Source of the DNA: Gloeophyllum trabeum ATCC 11539
Taxonomy: Eukaryota; Basidiomycota; Agaricomycetes; Gloeophyllales; Gloeophyllaceae
Direction: 5' to 3'
Assembly: GCF_000344685.1 (NCBI RefSeq)
Contig: NW_006920418.1
Span: forward strand, 919,290 to 968,465
Length of the DNA stretch: 49,176 nt
Position numbers and translations under genes: made by a program. A model generated the notes under the pieces. The model saw only the letters and a list, made by a program, of their open reading frames with translations. It was not told where the DNA came from and did no database searches. This document shows, piece by piece, positions 36,119 through 46,547 of the stretch; positions within the stretch are counted from its first letter, which is position 1, and each line of letters starts with the position of its first letter.

Positions 36119-36249
36119 TCCCCCGCTAATTAGACCTCAAGTCTAGCTAATTACTTCCAACGACGACTAATGCATCTTTCATGTATTACAGTAACTTATT
36201 CTCCGATCCGGGCTGTGGATGATATATAATTGAAGATAATATTGTAGCA

Positions 36250-39200
36250 TTAGAACTGTGTTATGTAGCTATGCCGGTCCACAAAGGGATTGACATAAAA
36301 TACCACCGCATCATCCAAGACCGTACTCGAAGACCAATCTCGTGGCACGCTTGGACCCCATTTAGGATACAAGTGGACACTCCGACGTATCTGCAACACG
36401 GGAATGACACTGGCGAGGCGATCACTGTTTCGAACAGATCGTGACACTTTGTTCAGCCGACTATTCGGTTCTGGTGACCTGCTGAAAGGTGTAAACCATT
36501 CGACGTATGCGAGGTGCTTTGGTGGCTGTCGGCGAGGGAACAACGCAGCGATGGCTCGAGGCGGGAGAGTGAAGACTACTCGGACTTGAGCAACACGGTA
36601 GCCTAGACACAATTAATATCACATCATGTAACATATGACTATGTGACGACGTACCTGTGAGCCCCAACTCTTTTCCCGAGCCAAGGTTCACTAATACAGT
36701 ATCAAAGCGTGCAGGCACCGGCCGCCCGCGAGGATCTGACTTTGCGGGTCGGACATGAACGGCATCCAGGGTTTCGACTGCTGATCCAACACGTAGTAGG
36801 TCCTCGTTGGTAAACTTGATCATGTGGAATACGGGCAACGTCTGGAATGGAAGGAAGACATCTCCCGCAGCATCCTCAACTTGTGTGGGGGTGAATGATG
36901 GATGGTTGTACTGGGCTACGAAACGCGCGAAAGCATCCACGAAGAACCGCGCACCGTAATCCTTGCGCATCCGCATAAGGGGTACCGCCTTCAGCGTGGG
37001 GTGCCGTGCCATACGAATGTGTGTAGTATTCGTTCGAATAGGGACCTTTGGAGCCTGAGCAGGTAGGGGAGAGTCTGCGAGACGCCATGCCACATATTGC
37101 GTATGATGAGAGACCTTTTCGCGACACTCAAGCCAGATTGTCATTTGTGGGTATTCGTCTTTATGGTTTGTCGCACGGTAAGCATCCTTCGCGAAGTCAA
37201 TGTGGAGGCGTTCGGTGTACTCCGTGTTGTAGTTATCTGTTGTTCCAAACAGCTCAATGGACATGAAATAGTGGAGGAGTGCATGTAGCTTGGGGATATT
37301 GAACTGCTCCCGAATCTCAAGCTCAACAAAGATGTCCTTGTCATTGTGGAAACGACGGAGAGCCTCTCGCATCACATCAAGAGTCTCATTGGTATGGACG
37401 GGGTATTGCGCAAGGTACAAGAAGTCGAGAAGTGCTCGGACAGCCCTCACAAGCCTCGCAGACGCACCGCGACGTGGTAGCTGTACATCCATGACAAGTC
37501 CGAGGAGCACCTGGCACATCTGTGCATGCTCACGTCCGGTAACTCGACTGAGGGAACTAATTCCCTTGGCAAAGATGCGGATACCGTGATTCGGAGGGAA
37601 GCGTCGACAACGGGCGTCAACCTCAGCCGCACCGCAGGCCTTCGTAACCCAAGAGATGACGTGCTTGATAACTCCTTGATATAACTGATGTAAGATATCC
37701 GGGGTGATGGATTGGTATATATTGACGTATGGGAACTCCTCCCAGAACGGGTTCTGGATAGGTTTAATACCTGCAAGCTTGCATGAGTTGACAAATGTTG
37801 CCGCACCATCCGATAAGGTAGCCAGAGCATCAAGAACTTGCTCCATATCCCGTAGAGTGTACTCCGCATCTTCATCATAGTCGCCCAATTCATCATGAGG
37901 AACAGGGCACTTCGGACATTCACCTGTCTTGACCGCAGCAACAAGCAGCTGTTCGGGGTAATCGCCCACGAAGGCAGCAAAAATCGGATGGCATCGTTGA
38001 CAGACACCGTCACCGCTAACCATGGCAAGTCCTTCCTGCCCCGCTGTCTTCAATGGCTGCAGAATCCGGCGCACACAAGAATGGAACAGGTTTGCGAGGG
38101 CACGACGTCGAGCAGCCTTATTAGTGAGGTGATCAAGGCGGGTAGTAGGGAGATAACCGAGGAGAACATGCCCGCCCCTTGACGGCTTACGGCGGATCTC
38201 TTTTGGGAGGTTCCCGATAGTCATGTAAATTGGGTACGCAGACTTGTTGCCGAAAAGAGTCACTTGGGTCTTATCGGTGGAAATAATGACAGGTATGATG
38301 GTGGCACCTGGCATGTTTGCTTCGACAGCTTTCTGTTTGTAATGTGATATCAGGTCATGGGACGGAATAATGAAATGAGCTGAGCACTTACCTGTGTATT
38401 CCACCACCATTTACCGGTATGCATGTCGAAATACATACGGTTGGTACAATTCTCATCGGTGTAATGGCATTCAGGTACAAACACAAGATGTTGCGAGAAT
38501 TCCGGATCGCCGTAGAGCGCTCGGATGCATTCAATAACGTCGCGATAGTATACTTCGAAGACTTCGCCGCCAAGCAGGAGCTCCTCACGCCGGAAGCGAG
38601 GGCGACGGCTTGGCAGTGAGTCTATCTTCTTATTGAGCTCATCCGCGGTTTTGAACGATAACCCCAGCGCCTCGTAGACCTTCTCAAAAGCTTAGGGCAC
38701 ATGCAACGGGCACTTGACAGAGTGACTTACACCCTCTATTTTCAACAGCTCAGTCAAAGCGGTGGAGCCGGGCCCACGCAGCTTCGCCCACCTTGCGACC
38801 TCCCAATCGAGCTTGGATACGAAGGGAGCCCAAATATCATCTTGCTGGCTCCCAAGTCGAGTGTGATAGCTATAATATTCTGACGACATTGGGTTGGTGG
38901 GTCGAAGGGGCTGGCCAGCACAATCAGACGGAAATGGCACAATGATAGACTTCCTCAGTAAGTCTCGAGCAACTCGTTCACTCTCCCGACGGGCCTCGTT
39001 TGTATCCTCTGAGTCAACGCCATAGCCATCATCGCTTTCAGGTACAGCTGGGGCATGAACCGGGGCTGCTGGCTCTAGGTGTGGCTCTCCCAAGTCTGCT
39101 TCCACCGCCTCGTCATTGTCTGAACCCACAGAATCAGTATCTGACTCTTGCTCATCCCCAGAGCTCTGCACGATATCGTCAAAGTCGCCGGGAGCATAGT

Positions 39201-39420
39201 CAGTTCCGAAGAAATCACCACCAAAGATAGGTGGGGGGCCAGTCGAGACGACTGATTCCTCATCCTCACCCGGAGCCGATGGGCAATCGTCATCGATTCC
39301 AGGCATATAGGCATGCTGCACCTCGTAAATGGCCCGGCATGGTGGGTTTGTGGTCTTGCCAAGGTGTTGGGTGTAGCCACGATCGCTGAAAGTCCAATTA
39401 CAGCCTAGACACTGTACCAT
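36250..39420 (-). CDS. Plavaka transposase
   Basis: This is the predicted transposase of the surrounding element, of roughly 1,050 residues. The start MVQCLGCNWTFSDRGYTQHL at 39420 opens with a zinc-finger-like C-x2-C...H pattern. An acidic disordered region and RPTNPMSSEYYSYHTRLGSQ follow. After an intron (about 38630-38720) comes the block DVIECIRALYGDPEF, then VFVPECHYTDENCTNRMYFD and MHTGKWWW. After another intron (about 38341-38397) the core follows: IIPVIISTDKTQVTLFGNKS, AYPIYMTIGNLPKEIRRKPS, RCHPIFAAFVGDYPEQLLVA, CPKCPVPHDELGD, TPDILHQLYQGVIKHVISWV and TERLHIDFAKDAYRATNHKD. A last intron (about 36604-36654) leads to LAYVEWFTPFSRSPEPNSRL and the end VDRHSYITQF at 36250. These blocks match mushroom Plavaka transposases as I know them. 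No stop or frameshift was found. Confidence 0.92.
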
Positions 39421-39577
39421 CCCTAAGACACATCGAAGTTGCACTCTGATAGCAAAATTGGGCTACAACGCCTGTGTCACCACCACGCGACATGCGCCAC
39501 CAAGGCCGTATCCATCTGCATGCGCATCTTTCATATATTGCGCTTCGGGGATAACCGGCTACTCCAAACATTAGCAA

Positions 39578-40134
39578 TAAGGCTCCAACCATTTAGTTTA
39601 CGTTTACAGATTCTTGTAAACTAAACATAAACATAAACAACCAGTAAACTAAACAGTAAATAAACAGTAAACAGCCTGTTTCGTATGATACTGAGGTAAA
39701 GTGACGTCTTGCTCCCTCTATAATGCCCGGATGCCTCCAAGAGCTCACGAGAGCCATACGTGGCATAGTCTAACATACTGGGAGGACCGTCGAAGCCGGT
39801 TGTCCTTGTGGCTCGAGGGTACCCGCCACTTACCTTAAAATAGACTACCCACGAGGGAGGTCGGTAAGTCCCGAAGGACCGACGAGGCATCGAAAACCTG
39901 TGGCACGGGGAGTACACTCTCCTGAGCCCTCCAAGTTGTCTGTGAATTGAACATGGACAGCCTATACGAGCTTTCCGTGGTGCCAGATCAGCTCAAGCAG
40001 ATGTTATATTTAACTGTTTGTTTACCCTTTATATACTGTTTACCCCGGGTTTACTGGCTTGGCGTAAACAAACATAAACTTTAACACAAAAAAACCATTT
40101 AAAACAGTAAATAAACTAAAAGGTTGGAGCCTTA
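39578..40134. mobile_element. hAT-type MITE in the Plavaka internal promoter
   Basis: The ends are TAAGGCTCCAACC at 39578 and GGTTGGAGCCTTA ending at 40134; the inverted repeat continues through TTTAGTTTA with one extra base. Identical 8-bp ATTAGCAA duplicates flank it at 39570-39577 and 40135-40142, which indicates the hAT superfamily. It is 557 bp, with AAACAGTAAATAAAC-type subterminal repeats at both ends and no coding capacity. It separates the divergent transposase and DUF6532 genes, so it sits in their shared upstream region and was inserted after the Plavaka element formed. Confidence 0.93.
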
Positions 40135-40279
40135 ATTAGCAACCACATAAACAAAGACAAAGAGCCCACGTACGATCCCGTAATCCCCTTTTCTTTTCAA
40201 CCCCCAGCGCACTCCCTCCCTCCTGTCCTTTCTTATAGCCTCACCACTCGTTTAATTTTGTTCTCAAGTTTATTTCGCA

Positions 40280-42843
40280 ATGTCAAAGCCAGGGCGTAAA
40301 CCCGCCCACGGGGGCACGGCAACTCGGCAACGGGGTTTACATCTCACTACGACAGGTGTCAGCACCAAGACGGCACCCGAACTGTCTGTACCTGCCCCTG
40401 CCCAAGAACCCACTCCAGGTCTGTCAAAGGTCTGACGGATCATTATATTATACAGAGAGCTCACCGCTGTTACAACCTTGATAGCTTCGCGAAACGCTAA
40501 GACGAAGGCCCTGCAAAACCAAGTGTCAGTGACATGGCCCGGGATGAACGCATTATGAACTTACCCTATTACAATGTCCAGTCTGGCTGCAAGGCCGCAA
40601 GCGTGCAGGATCCGGTGCTACAGAACCCGTCAGCAACTCTAAGAAGAGCAAGTCGGCAGGTAAGTCGGAATGACGCGGAGTTGGAAACGGATTAGACGCG
40701 GAGCCGGAGGCGCCAGCGCCGGCTCGCGATACTGATCTGTGGGTACATATTGCAGGTAGTAATGGCCACGGGCGGTCTGCTCAAGAGAGTATGTGTTAGT
40801 TACTGAACGTGGGTAGGATGCATAAACTGACTTCAACGTTGGTAGGTGAAAAACAACGCCGCACCCAATTCCGCGCCGCGGTGATCAACGAAGCTGAGTC
40901 TGCGTCGGACGATGACAGATCAAGCACCCGCACACCGCTAGCAGGTATGTAGTCCTGCACATCACAATCATCCAAAGTAGTGACTAAGTCTGGGTTAGGT
41001 GATCATCGAGCTCCGCGCGACGCCCCTAAACTCACCACTGGCAAGTCCAAACGCCCTTCGACTGCCGTACAGGTGGGCTCGAGCGACGAGGCAGAGAGTG
41101 CCAGTGGTAATGAAACAGCCTCAAATGTTGATGAAATCGATGAAAACGAGGAGGACGATGAATGGCTCGATGGTCTGGAGCCACGTCGCCTCGAAGAGGA
41201 GCTGAGTAAAGAGGTGCGTGGGATTAGAAGTAACCTTATACCTCCGAGTCGAGTCGGTTTATCGACGAGTCACACGCTCTTCACAGGCTACCTCGTGGGC
41301 GCAGGTGGACCTTGAAAATTTCAACGTGCCAGCGCAAGACCCGTCCGAGACAGCAGCTCACAGTTTCCCGGGTGCAGATGAGCTCTTCGACGACGACGAC
41401 GATATCTTACCGATAACACCACCGAGGCGATCGAAGGCCAGTAAGCCAGCCGCAAAGGTACTGTTCTTTTGTCGGTATCTCACTGCATTGTACTGATGTA
41501 TGAACTGGAGGGTAAGCGTCAGCTTGCTCACGACGCTGAGGTATGTGCTGTGTATGTTCATGCCACACTCCTAACGGATGTATCTCCTTCGCAGGTGCCA
41601 CACTTCGCTACCGGCCTCCCAGTGACACCGGCAAGGAAGTCGTCAGGGAGGAGCGGTGGTCACGGAGGTCCCGCTGTGACCTTTGCTGTATCCCCGTCTT
41701 CCCTCAGGTTTGCGGGTGACAATGAAGATGAGGACCATCATGAAGAGTCTTCTGATGAAGATGAGGCGGGTATTCTGACTCCCGGAGTGGCTCTGCAGGG
41801 CCCGACCCCCACCGATCTTATATTCAATGAAAGGGGCCGTGTTAACCTTAGCGATCAGTCCGACGATGTGAAGGCTGTCACTCGTGAAGCTATCAAAGGA
41901 GTAGCTAAGTACCTTGCATTCACTGATGCGTTCCCCGAGATTGGCGGGCGGATAGTGCTGTCTCGAGATTGCCTTGTGACAGCTGCGCGAGGCAACCCAA
42001 GGTACCAGCCCATTCTATTGCGCCTTGTCAATGAGGAAGGGTATGCTCGATCACTGAGCAGGATTGTGAGTTCTGATGCTCACACTGCGACACATAACTA
42101 ATGGATTGTGACAGCCTGATGGTCGGATTAGTACTTCGCGCCGCAATGCTTATAACGTCGGCTGCAATCATGTTGTCGGGAGCTATGGCCTCACCCCCGG
42201 TTCGGCGTGTGAGAAGCTCGTAGTGGGGCTGCTCAAATCCCAGAAATACATCTTTCCTGGTGATGGGCTGGATGTACGTGATCGTTTCCCCGTGCAGGCT
42301 GGTACTAATTTTTCGCAGAGACTTCGCAAAACTGAACCATACAAGAACCCTGCCATACTCGCCATCCTGTCCGCACTCTACTTCTCTGGGTCCGGCGCGC
42401 TTGGGATGAAACACCCCGACCTGTTCACGTCTACGTCGCTCACAGATCCCGCACCCGAGATCCCCATATCTATGGTTGCCCTTGTCGCCACCACAGTATG
42501 TCTGCGCGGCATGCTATGTTGACATATTAACTGATCTGCAAATAGATCCATAACGCGCTGATGGAGTGGCAGTCGGGCAAGCGTCAGGCACGGGAGTTCT
42601 CGGCACTCAACTGCGGTGACGTTTACAGGACTCATGTCGAGATTCTTGAAAAGATCAAGGTGAAGGCCCCCGGCTTCTTCCATCAGATGATGGTGGATAT
42701 ATATCGTCGTGCACGGTAAGCTTATGCTCGACTCTTTCTCGGATGACACTGATAGCTTGTGCAGTGCCGCAGCTGTCGCCGAGGTACGCGTTGACTCCGA
42801 GGACAGCGCCTTCACGTTCATGGATCTATCGGGGTACTCATAG
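40280..42843 (+). CDS. DUF6532-family protein carried by the transposon
   Basis: The start MSKPGRKPAHGGTATRQRG is at 40280. The first part is disordered and split into small exons: GRKRAGSGATEPVSNSKKSK near 40585, EKQRRTQFRAAVINEAESAS near 40850, then an acidic stretch NVDEIDENEEDDEWLDGLEP near 41125. The folded C-terminal region is VKAVTREAIKGVAKYLAFTD, NPRYQPILLRLVNEEGYARS, LVVGLLKSQKYIFPGDG, YKNPAILAILSALYFSGSGA, EIPISMVALVATTIHNALME and CGDVYRTHVEILEKIK, ending MDLSGYS at 42843. Spacing and sequence match the DUF6532 proteins expanded in Agaricomycetes, whose function is unknown. At least nine introns are inferred and no lesion was seen. It diverges from the transposase gene within the same TIRs. 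A DNA-binding or regulatory role is possible but not shown. Confidence 0.78.
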
Positions 42844-43060
42844 TCTTCCATTGCTATCTGTGCTCCTTATACCCCTGCATTTCTTTCATCAGCATGGTGG
42901 TGTATGCCTCCATGATACCATTGTGTGTTGTCTTCATCATCAGTTGACTTGCTCTGTTGCCGATGCCTACCTCTCCCTCCTTCGGTGTGTTTCATATACT
43001 ATAGCAAACTTCATGGACAATGCTGGCAGTTATTTGTTGCCTCCCCGTCGTATCTTCATA
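42844..43060. other. 3' region of the DUF6532 gene
   Basis: Plavaka-internal sequence between the DUF6532 stop codon and the left end of the nested element. No gene or repeat was recognised. Confidence 0.4.
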
Positions 43061-45269
43061 CATCAGGAAAACCCTCCCGAGCTAATTAGACATAATTTAC
43101 ACACAATTATGTATGATGCCAAAAATCCATCTAAAGGTCGTATAATCCAGAGTGACCAACAGCTAATCTACATGACGCACTTCTGTGAAAGTAAGATACA
43201 TCTTTTAGCAACTCTGCAACACGGTCCTTCGTCTACATGTTTGTGCAGTTCCCTGCAACTGCAGCTGCCTAGGAAATGGCAAGGGTAAACGCATAAACTC
43301 GCGCGCAAACCCTCATCGACGGGTCCGGTACGGGTACGCGGCGACCCAGGTTTCGATTTTGAGAGCGCGGTGGACGATGCGCGTTTTCGATAGTCGGTTC
43401 TCGGGTACGGCGAAACGCGTCCCGTACCCGGACCCGCTGGTACCCTTACCCGCGACCCGCACGCATTGAGGATCCCGTGCCATGCTAGTCTTCGCGTTCA
43501 CTGAGATGCGGTTGCTCTTTGTATCAGCTAAACTACGCGAGTGGCGGGTGGTTGTCCTGTGTTGAGTAAATCTAGAATGTATATACGTGTCAGATGAATG
43601 CACATACCTTGACCCGCACTCTCCAACATATCCAGCATGCCATCCATCTGCGTCCATAGCACTATACTCCAGGTGTCTTAACATCATTTACGGTCAGCAT
43701 GACATCGTCCACGACGTGCTCGCCGGCGCATTCGGAACCCTGCAACTTGTGCAACGCGAGATTTACCGGAGCCATCACCGATGAGGAACGCAAAGCCAGA
43801 GAATCAATATCAGAAGTATAAATTGATGAGTCTTCTCCTGCATGATATCAGCTAAGTAGCAGGAGTTTGGAGAGCTTAGAAGCACCTACGGCTGAGCTCT
43901 AGAGAGACTTGGACGGGACTCAGCCAAGACTCAGCGTGTTCTCGCCAGAGTCCGGTCATCCGGTTAGCTGTAGCCGGTCACATGACTTTGTTGATACCGT
44001 GTTTTGAACTCCGATTTAATCTGCCATGTTCAACATTCGCGCTCCATTCTTTCTCCTTTGCTGGCTCGCCGCCCGCCGTCGTCCATGTCCCCATCATTCC
44101 GCTCCCTCGGAAAAGGAGCTTTCGCAGCTCTGTAGTCCTGCGACTGACTCGTGTGCTCACTCGTCAGAGTCGTCTATACTCCCAGGGTTGTACCCATGCA
44201 GGGCCCATCGCGGGCGACTTCTCTGGTAGGTTCAACTTATCTTTTGTGCTGCCAAGTCCCCTGATGGCCTCACCCTGACAGGCTGGATCCCCGTCACTCC
44301 ATTGACAATACCCGCCTTCGGTTCGACCGCCACCGGATCCTACTTGGCTCTGAACACGGCATCCACTTGATAAAGTGCTGACAGGTGTAAGATGATGCGT
44401 GTGCTGGTTTACAAAGAATACGGTCAGTTTGTGTCGATTCCTGTGTGTGTTGTGTTGATGTACTGGCTTGGCTGTGGTGCAGGTTGTGGACTACTCCTTC
44501 CATGAGAGTATAAGACTGCAAACACCTGGGTATGCACTAGTGAATGTGATCGGGGGCTGCTTGCGGGTTTGTGAGCAGCTTGTAAGTTAGTCAGATTGGT
44601 ATGTGCTCAACATTGTTGAGCTGTTGCTGCAGTCTGACTGTGTGCCCCCCTTGCCACTAAGCCTGCTTTGCCGCTATTGTCTGCATATGTCATATCCACT
44701 CCCGAGATGCCTGGCACATATATTTGCGTTGTGCATGATGCCATGCTTCACTAAATATCTGCCTTGAGTAAGTGGTTGCTCCTTGCTGTCCATGCATGAG
44801 GCTAATGATGCCGTACAGAGACCATATCTCTTCCTTCCCAGGTCTGCATTCAAGGTGGTGTCTCATAGGTGTGTTCTGATGTCTGGATGATCTGCCTTAC
44901 CAACATTATGTTGATGTCTTCTCTTATCTGATCCGATATTGGGAACTTTCCTTAGCCTGCTTTGAGGGGAAAGTGATCTTGTAGGCTGATGAGGGCAGGG
45001 AGATTGTAGTTACATGCCTGTTTGTAGCTACATCATGAATATATCTCAATACTCCTTGTGGTACCCCGGGAAATGATATGATGTGATTGCGACATAATTG
45101 CCATCTAATATGAGGTGATACAGCATAATGGTCATAATTATGTCTAATTAGCTAGGGGACAAACCTAACTTGTCTAATTAGATAGAATGGCATAATACAG
45201 CTAATCCTGCATAATTCTGCAGGATTAGACATGATTAGACATAATTAGCTCAGGAGGGTTTCCCTGATG
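43061..45269. mobile_element. Nested element with Plavaka-type termini, 2.2 kb
   Basis: The left end CATCAGGAAAACCCTCC (43061) mirrors the right end GGAGGGTTTCCCTGATG (ending 45269) with one mismatch, and the inverted similarity runs on through GAGCTAATTA. A TA duplicate flanks it (43059-43060 and 45270-45271). The termini are the same family as those of the outer element but not identical. Many CTAATTAG and TAATTATG motifs lie within about 200 bp of the right end, as subterminal repeats do. No transposase was found. Fragments such as the plus-strand frames at 43587-43784 and 44026-44229 have no domain I recognise. It is probably a non-autonomous relative mobilised by a Plavaka transposase. 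Confidence 0.82.
43317..43443. repeat. CpG-rich imperfect inverted repeat
   Basis: CGGGTCCGGTACGGGTACGCG at the left pairs with a near reverse complement around 43420-43443, with two 1-base gaps. The 127-bp unit is extremely CpG-rich compared with its surroundings. It could be a tiny MITE or a hairpin remnant; no target duplication was found. Confidence 0.5.
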
Positions 45270-45532
45270 TATTCTATACTGTATTGCACATCCGAGTCTG
45301 TCGACAATATAATGATTTTTCATAAAAGCTCCTGCTGCCTGATGTGTGAGAATGATCAATGATTATGATGGATTCGCACTATTTAAGATCTTGCTTGTGG
45401 CTAATTATATCTAAGCCATCGGGAGGCTAGCCTTGACTTGCTAATTAGAAGTAATGGGCAAATGTGCATTATTAGCTATAATGAGGTATGTTTGGTCCTA
45501 ATCATACGCCGCAAGAGCTAATAAGTGCGGAG

Positions 45533-45546
45533 GGTTTTTCCTGATG
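45533..45546 (-). repeat. Right TIR of Plavaka element
   Basis: GGTTTTTCCTGATG, exact reverse complement of 36105-36118, followed by the GG duplicate and the rest of the LINE. Confidence 0.93.
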
Positions 45547-45924
45547 GGACGACACCACGATCTACCTCCGTCAAAATGACCGCTTCGACCACCTCACGAA
45601 CCTTCTCGACACCTGGTGCTGTGCATCTGGGGCTAAATTCAACACAGAAAAAACTGAAATAATACCAATAGGCTCCCTAGCACACTGTAACCGTGTAATA
45701 ATTATTAACAACATGCTGTCTCCATCCTGATGACCGACCCCTTGCCGCCTCTATCCATATTGCCAAAGATGGCGAAGCTGTCCATTCACTGGGAGCCTGG
45801 ATTGGGAATAATGTCAACAATGAAACCCCCTGGGAACCAATAATAGATAAGATTACCTGCACCCTCAACCGCTTCCAATGCTCACACCCTACACTTCTCG
45901 CCAAACGACACATGCTACAATGGA
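45547..45924 (+). pseudogene. LINE reverse transcriptase, 3' fragment
   Basis: This is the continuation of the fragment ending at 36104. It begins with the two catalytic Asp codons (DDTTIYLRQNDRFDHLTNLL), then DTWCCASGAKFNTEKTEIIP and IGSLAHCNR. After a small frame disturbance and stops near 45715-45735 it goes on with RLLGAWIGN-like SLGAWIGNNVNNETPWEPII and CSHPTLLAKRHMLQW. It ends where the copia LTR begins at 45925. The LINE therefore carries two later insertions, and its own stops show it was decaying as well. Confidence 0.87.
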
Positions 45925-46254
45925 TGTTGAACTGGGCGCTGACTTAGCTGCCAGGTTCTACAACATACCAGAACGTACTGGAACCCTCTGGAACATTCTG
46001 GTATATTCCACTATTGTACAATGGCACGGAGCTCATGTGGGTCAGTGACATCATAGGTGGAGCTCAGTAGGATTATAGATATTCCATGTAGCTTAGTCAG
46101 CCTATGGGCCACAGTGTATATAAACCCTGCAGCTCTGCTGCCTAATGACAAGGGTTGTTCATACGAGCTTTACCAGTAGCTACAGCATCCACTCAATACA
46201 GGTGAGTTGTGTAGGGCGCATTGTGCGTGCTGCTGCCTCCATAACTCTTCATCA
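45925..46254 (+). repeat. 5' LTR of the right copia element
   Basis: This 330-bp segment has TGTTGAAC...TTCATCA ends, is near-identical to the LTR at 2528-2856, and contains tatataaa near 46115. It lies immediately before a primer-binding site and gag, so it is the 5' LTR. The 5 bp before it (atgga, 45920-45924) should recur after the 3' LTR, which is outside the window. Confidence 0.92.
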
Positions 46255-46266
46255 GGTTATGAGCCC
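46255..46266 (+). other. Primer-binding site for a half initiator-tRNA-Met
   Basis: GGTTATGAGCCC starts at the first base after the LTR. Its reverse complement, GGGCTCATAACC, is the anticodon stem-loop of eukaryotic initiator tRNA-Met (anticodon CAT), not the tRNA 3' end. Drosophila copia and yeast Ty5 prime from the same internal tRNA position. Confidence 0.8.
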
Positions 46267-46547
46267 AAATAGGCAGCTTGCGTCTGCGCGGTAACTCGCT
46301 GCAGCGCGTTGTGCCTCACTCACCTGTGCATCGCCCTATGTGCCCTCACAGGCTGCAGTGCGGCTTGATGCGTGACCATCGCCGTAGGTGCTGTTATCGG
46401 CAGCCATCAGGCTTGATGATCGATCCTGGGGAAACTCCCTAATGGAGCCAACAGCATGGAGCAGTGCGCCCTTATCGGGCTGCATAGCTTCGCTGATACT
46501 GATGAGATCTCGATACAGATTTCAGATCTCTCAATCGCTCCACAACA
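46267..46547 (+). other. copia leader between primer site and gag
   Basis: An untranslated leader of about 280 nt. Nothing else was recognised; packaging and dimerisation signals would be expected here but cannot be read by eye. Confidence 0.4.

Larger units (their letters stand above)
36105..45546. mobile_element. Plavaka (CMC/EnSpm-like) DNA transposon, 9.44 kb, complete
   Basis: Left end CATCAGGAAAAACC (36105-36118) is the perfect reverse complement of the right end (45533-45546), and similarity continues imperfectly through a CTAATTAG-type subterminal motif. A 2-bp GG duplication flanks it (36103-36104 and 45547-45548). The boundaries are independently proved by the host LINE: removing the element and one GG restores Ala-Asp-Asp in one open frame. 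Cargo, left to right: Plavaka transposase (-), a hAT MITE, a DUF6532-family gene (+), and a nested 2.2-kb element with related termini. The transposase frame is uninterrupted, so the element may still be autonomous or recently was. Confidence 0.9.

Noticed and set aside
36105..45269. Alternative element formed by the outer left TIR and the inner right TIR
   Set aside because: The flanking dinucleotides would not match (GG and TA), while outer/outer and inner/inner pairs do, and the LINE frame confirms the outer pair.
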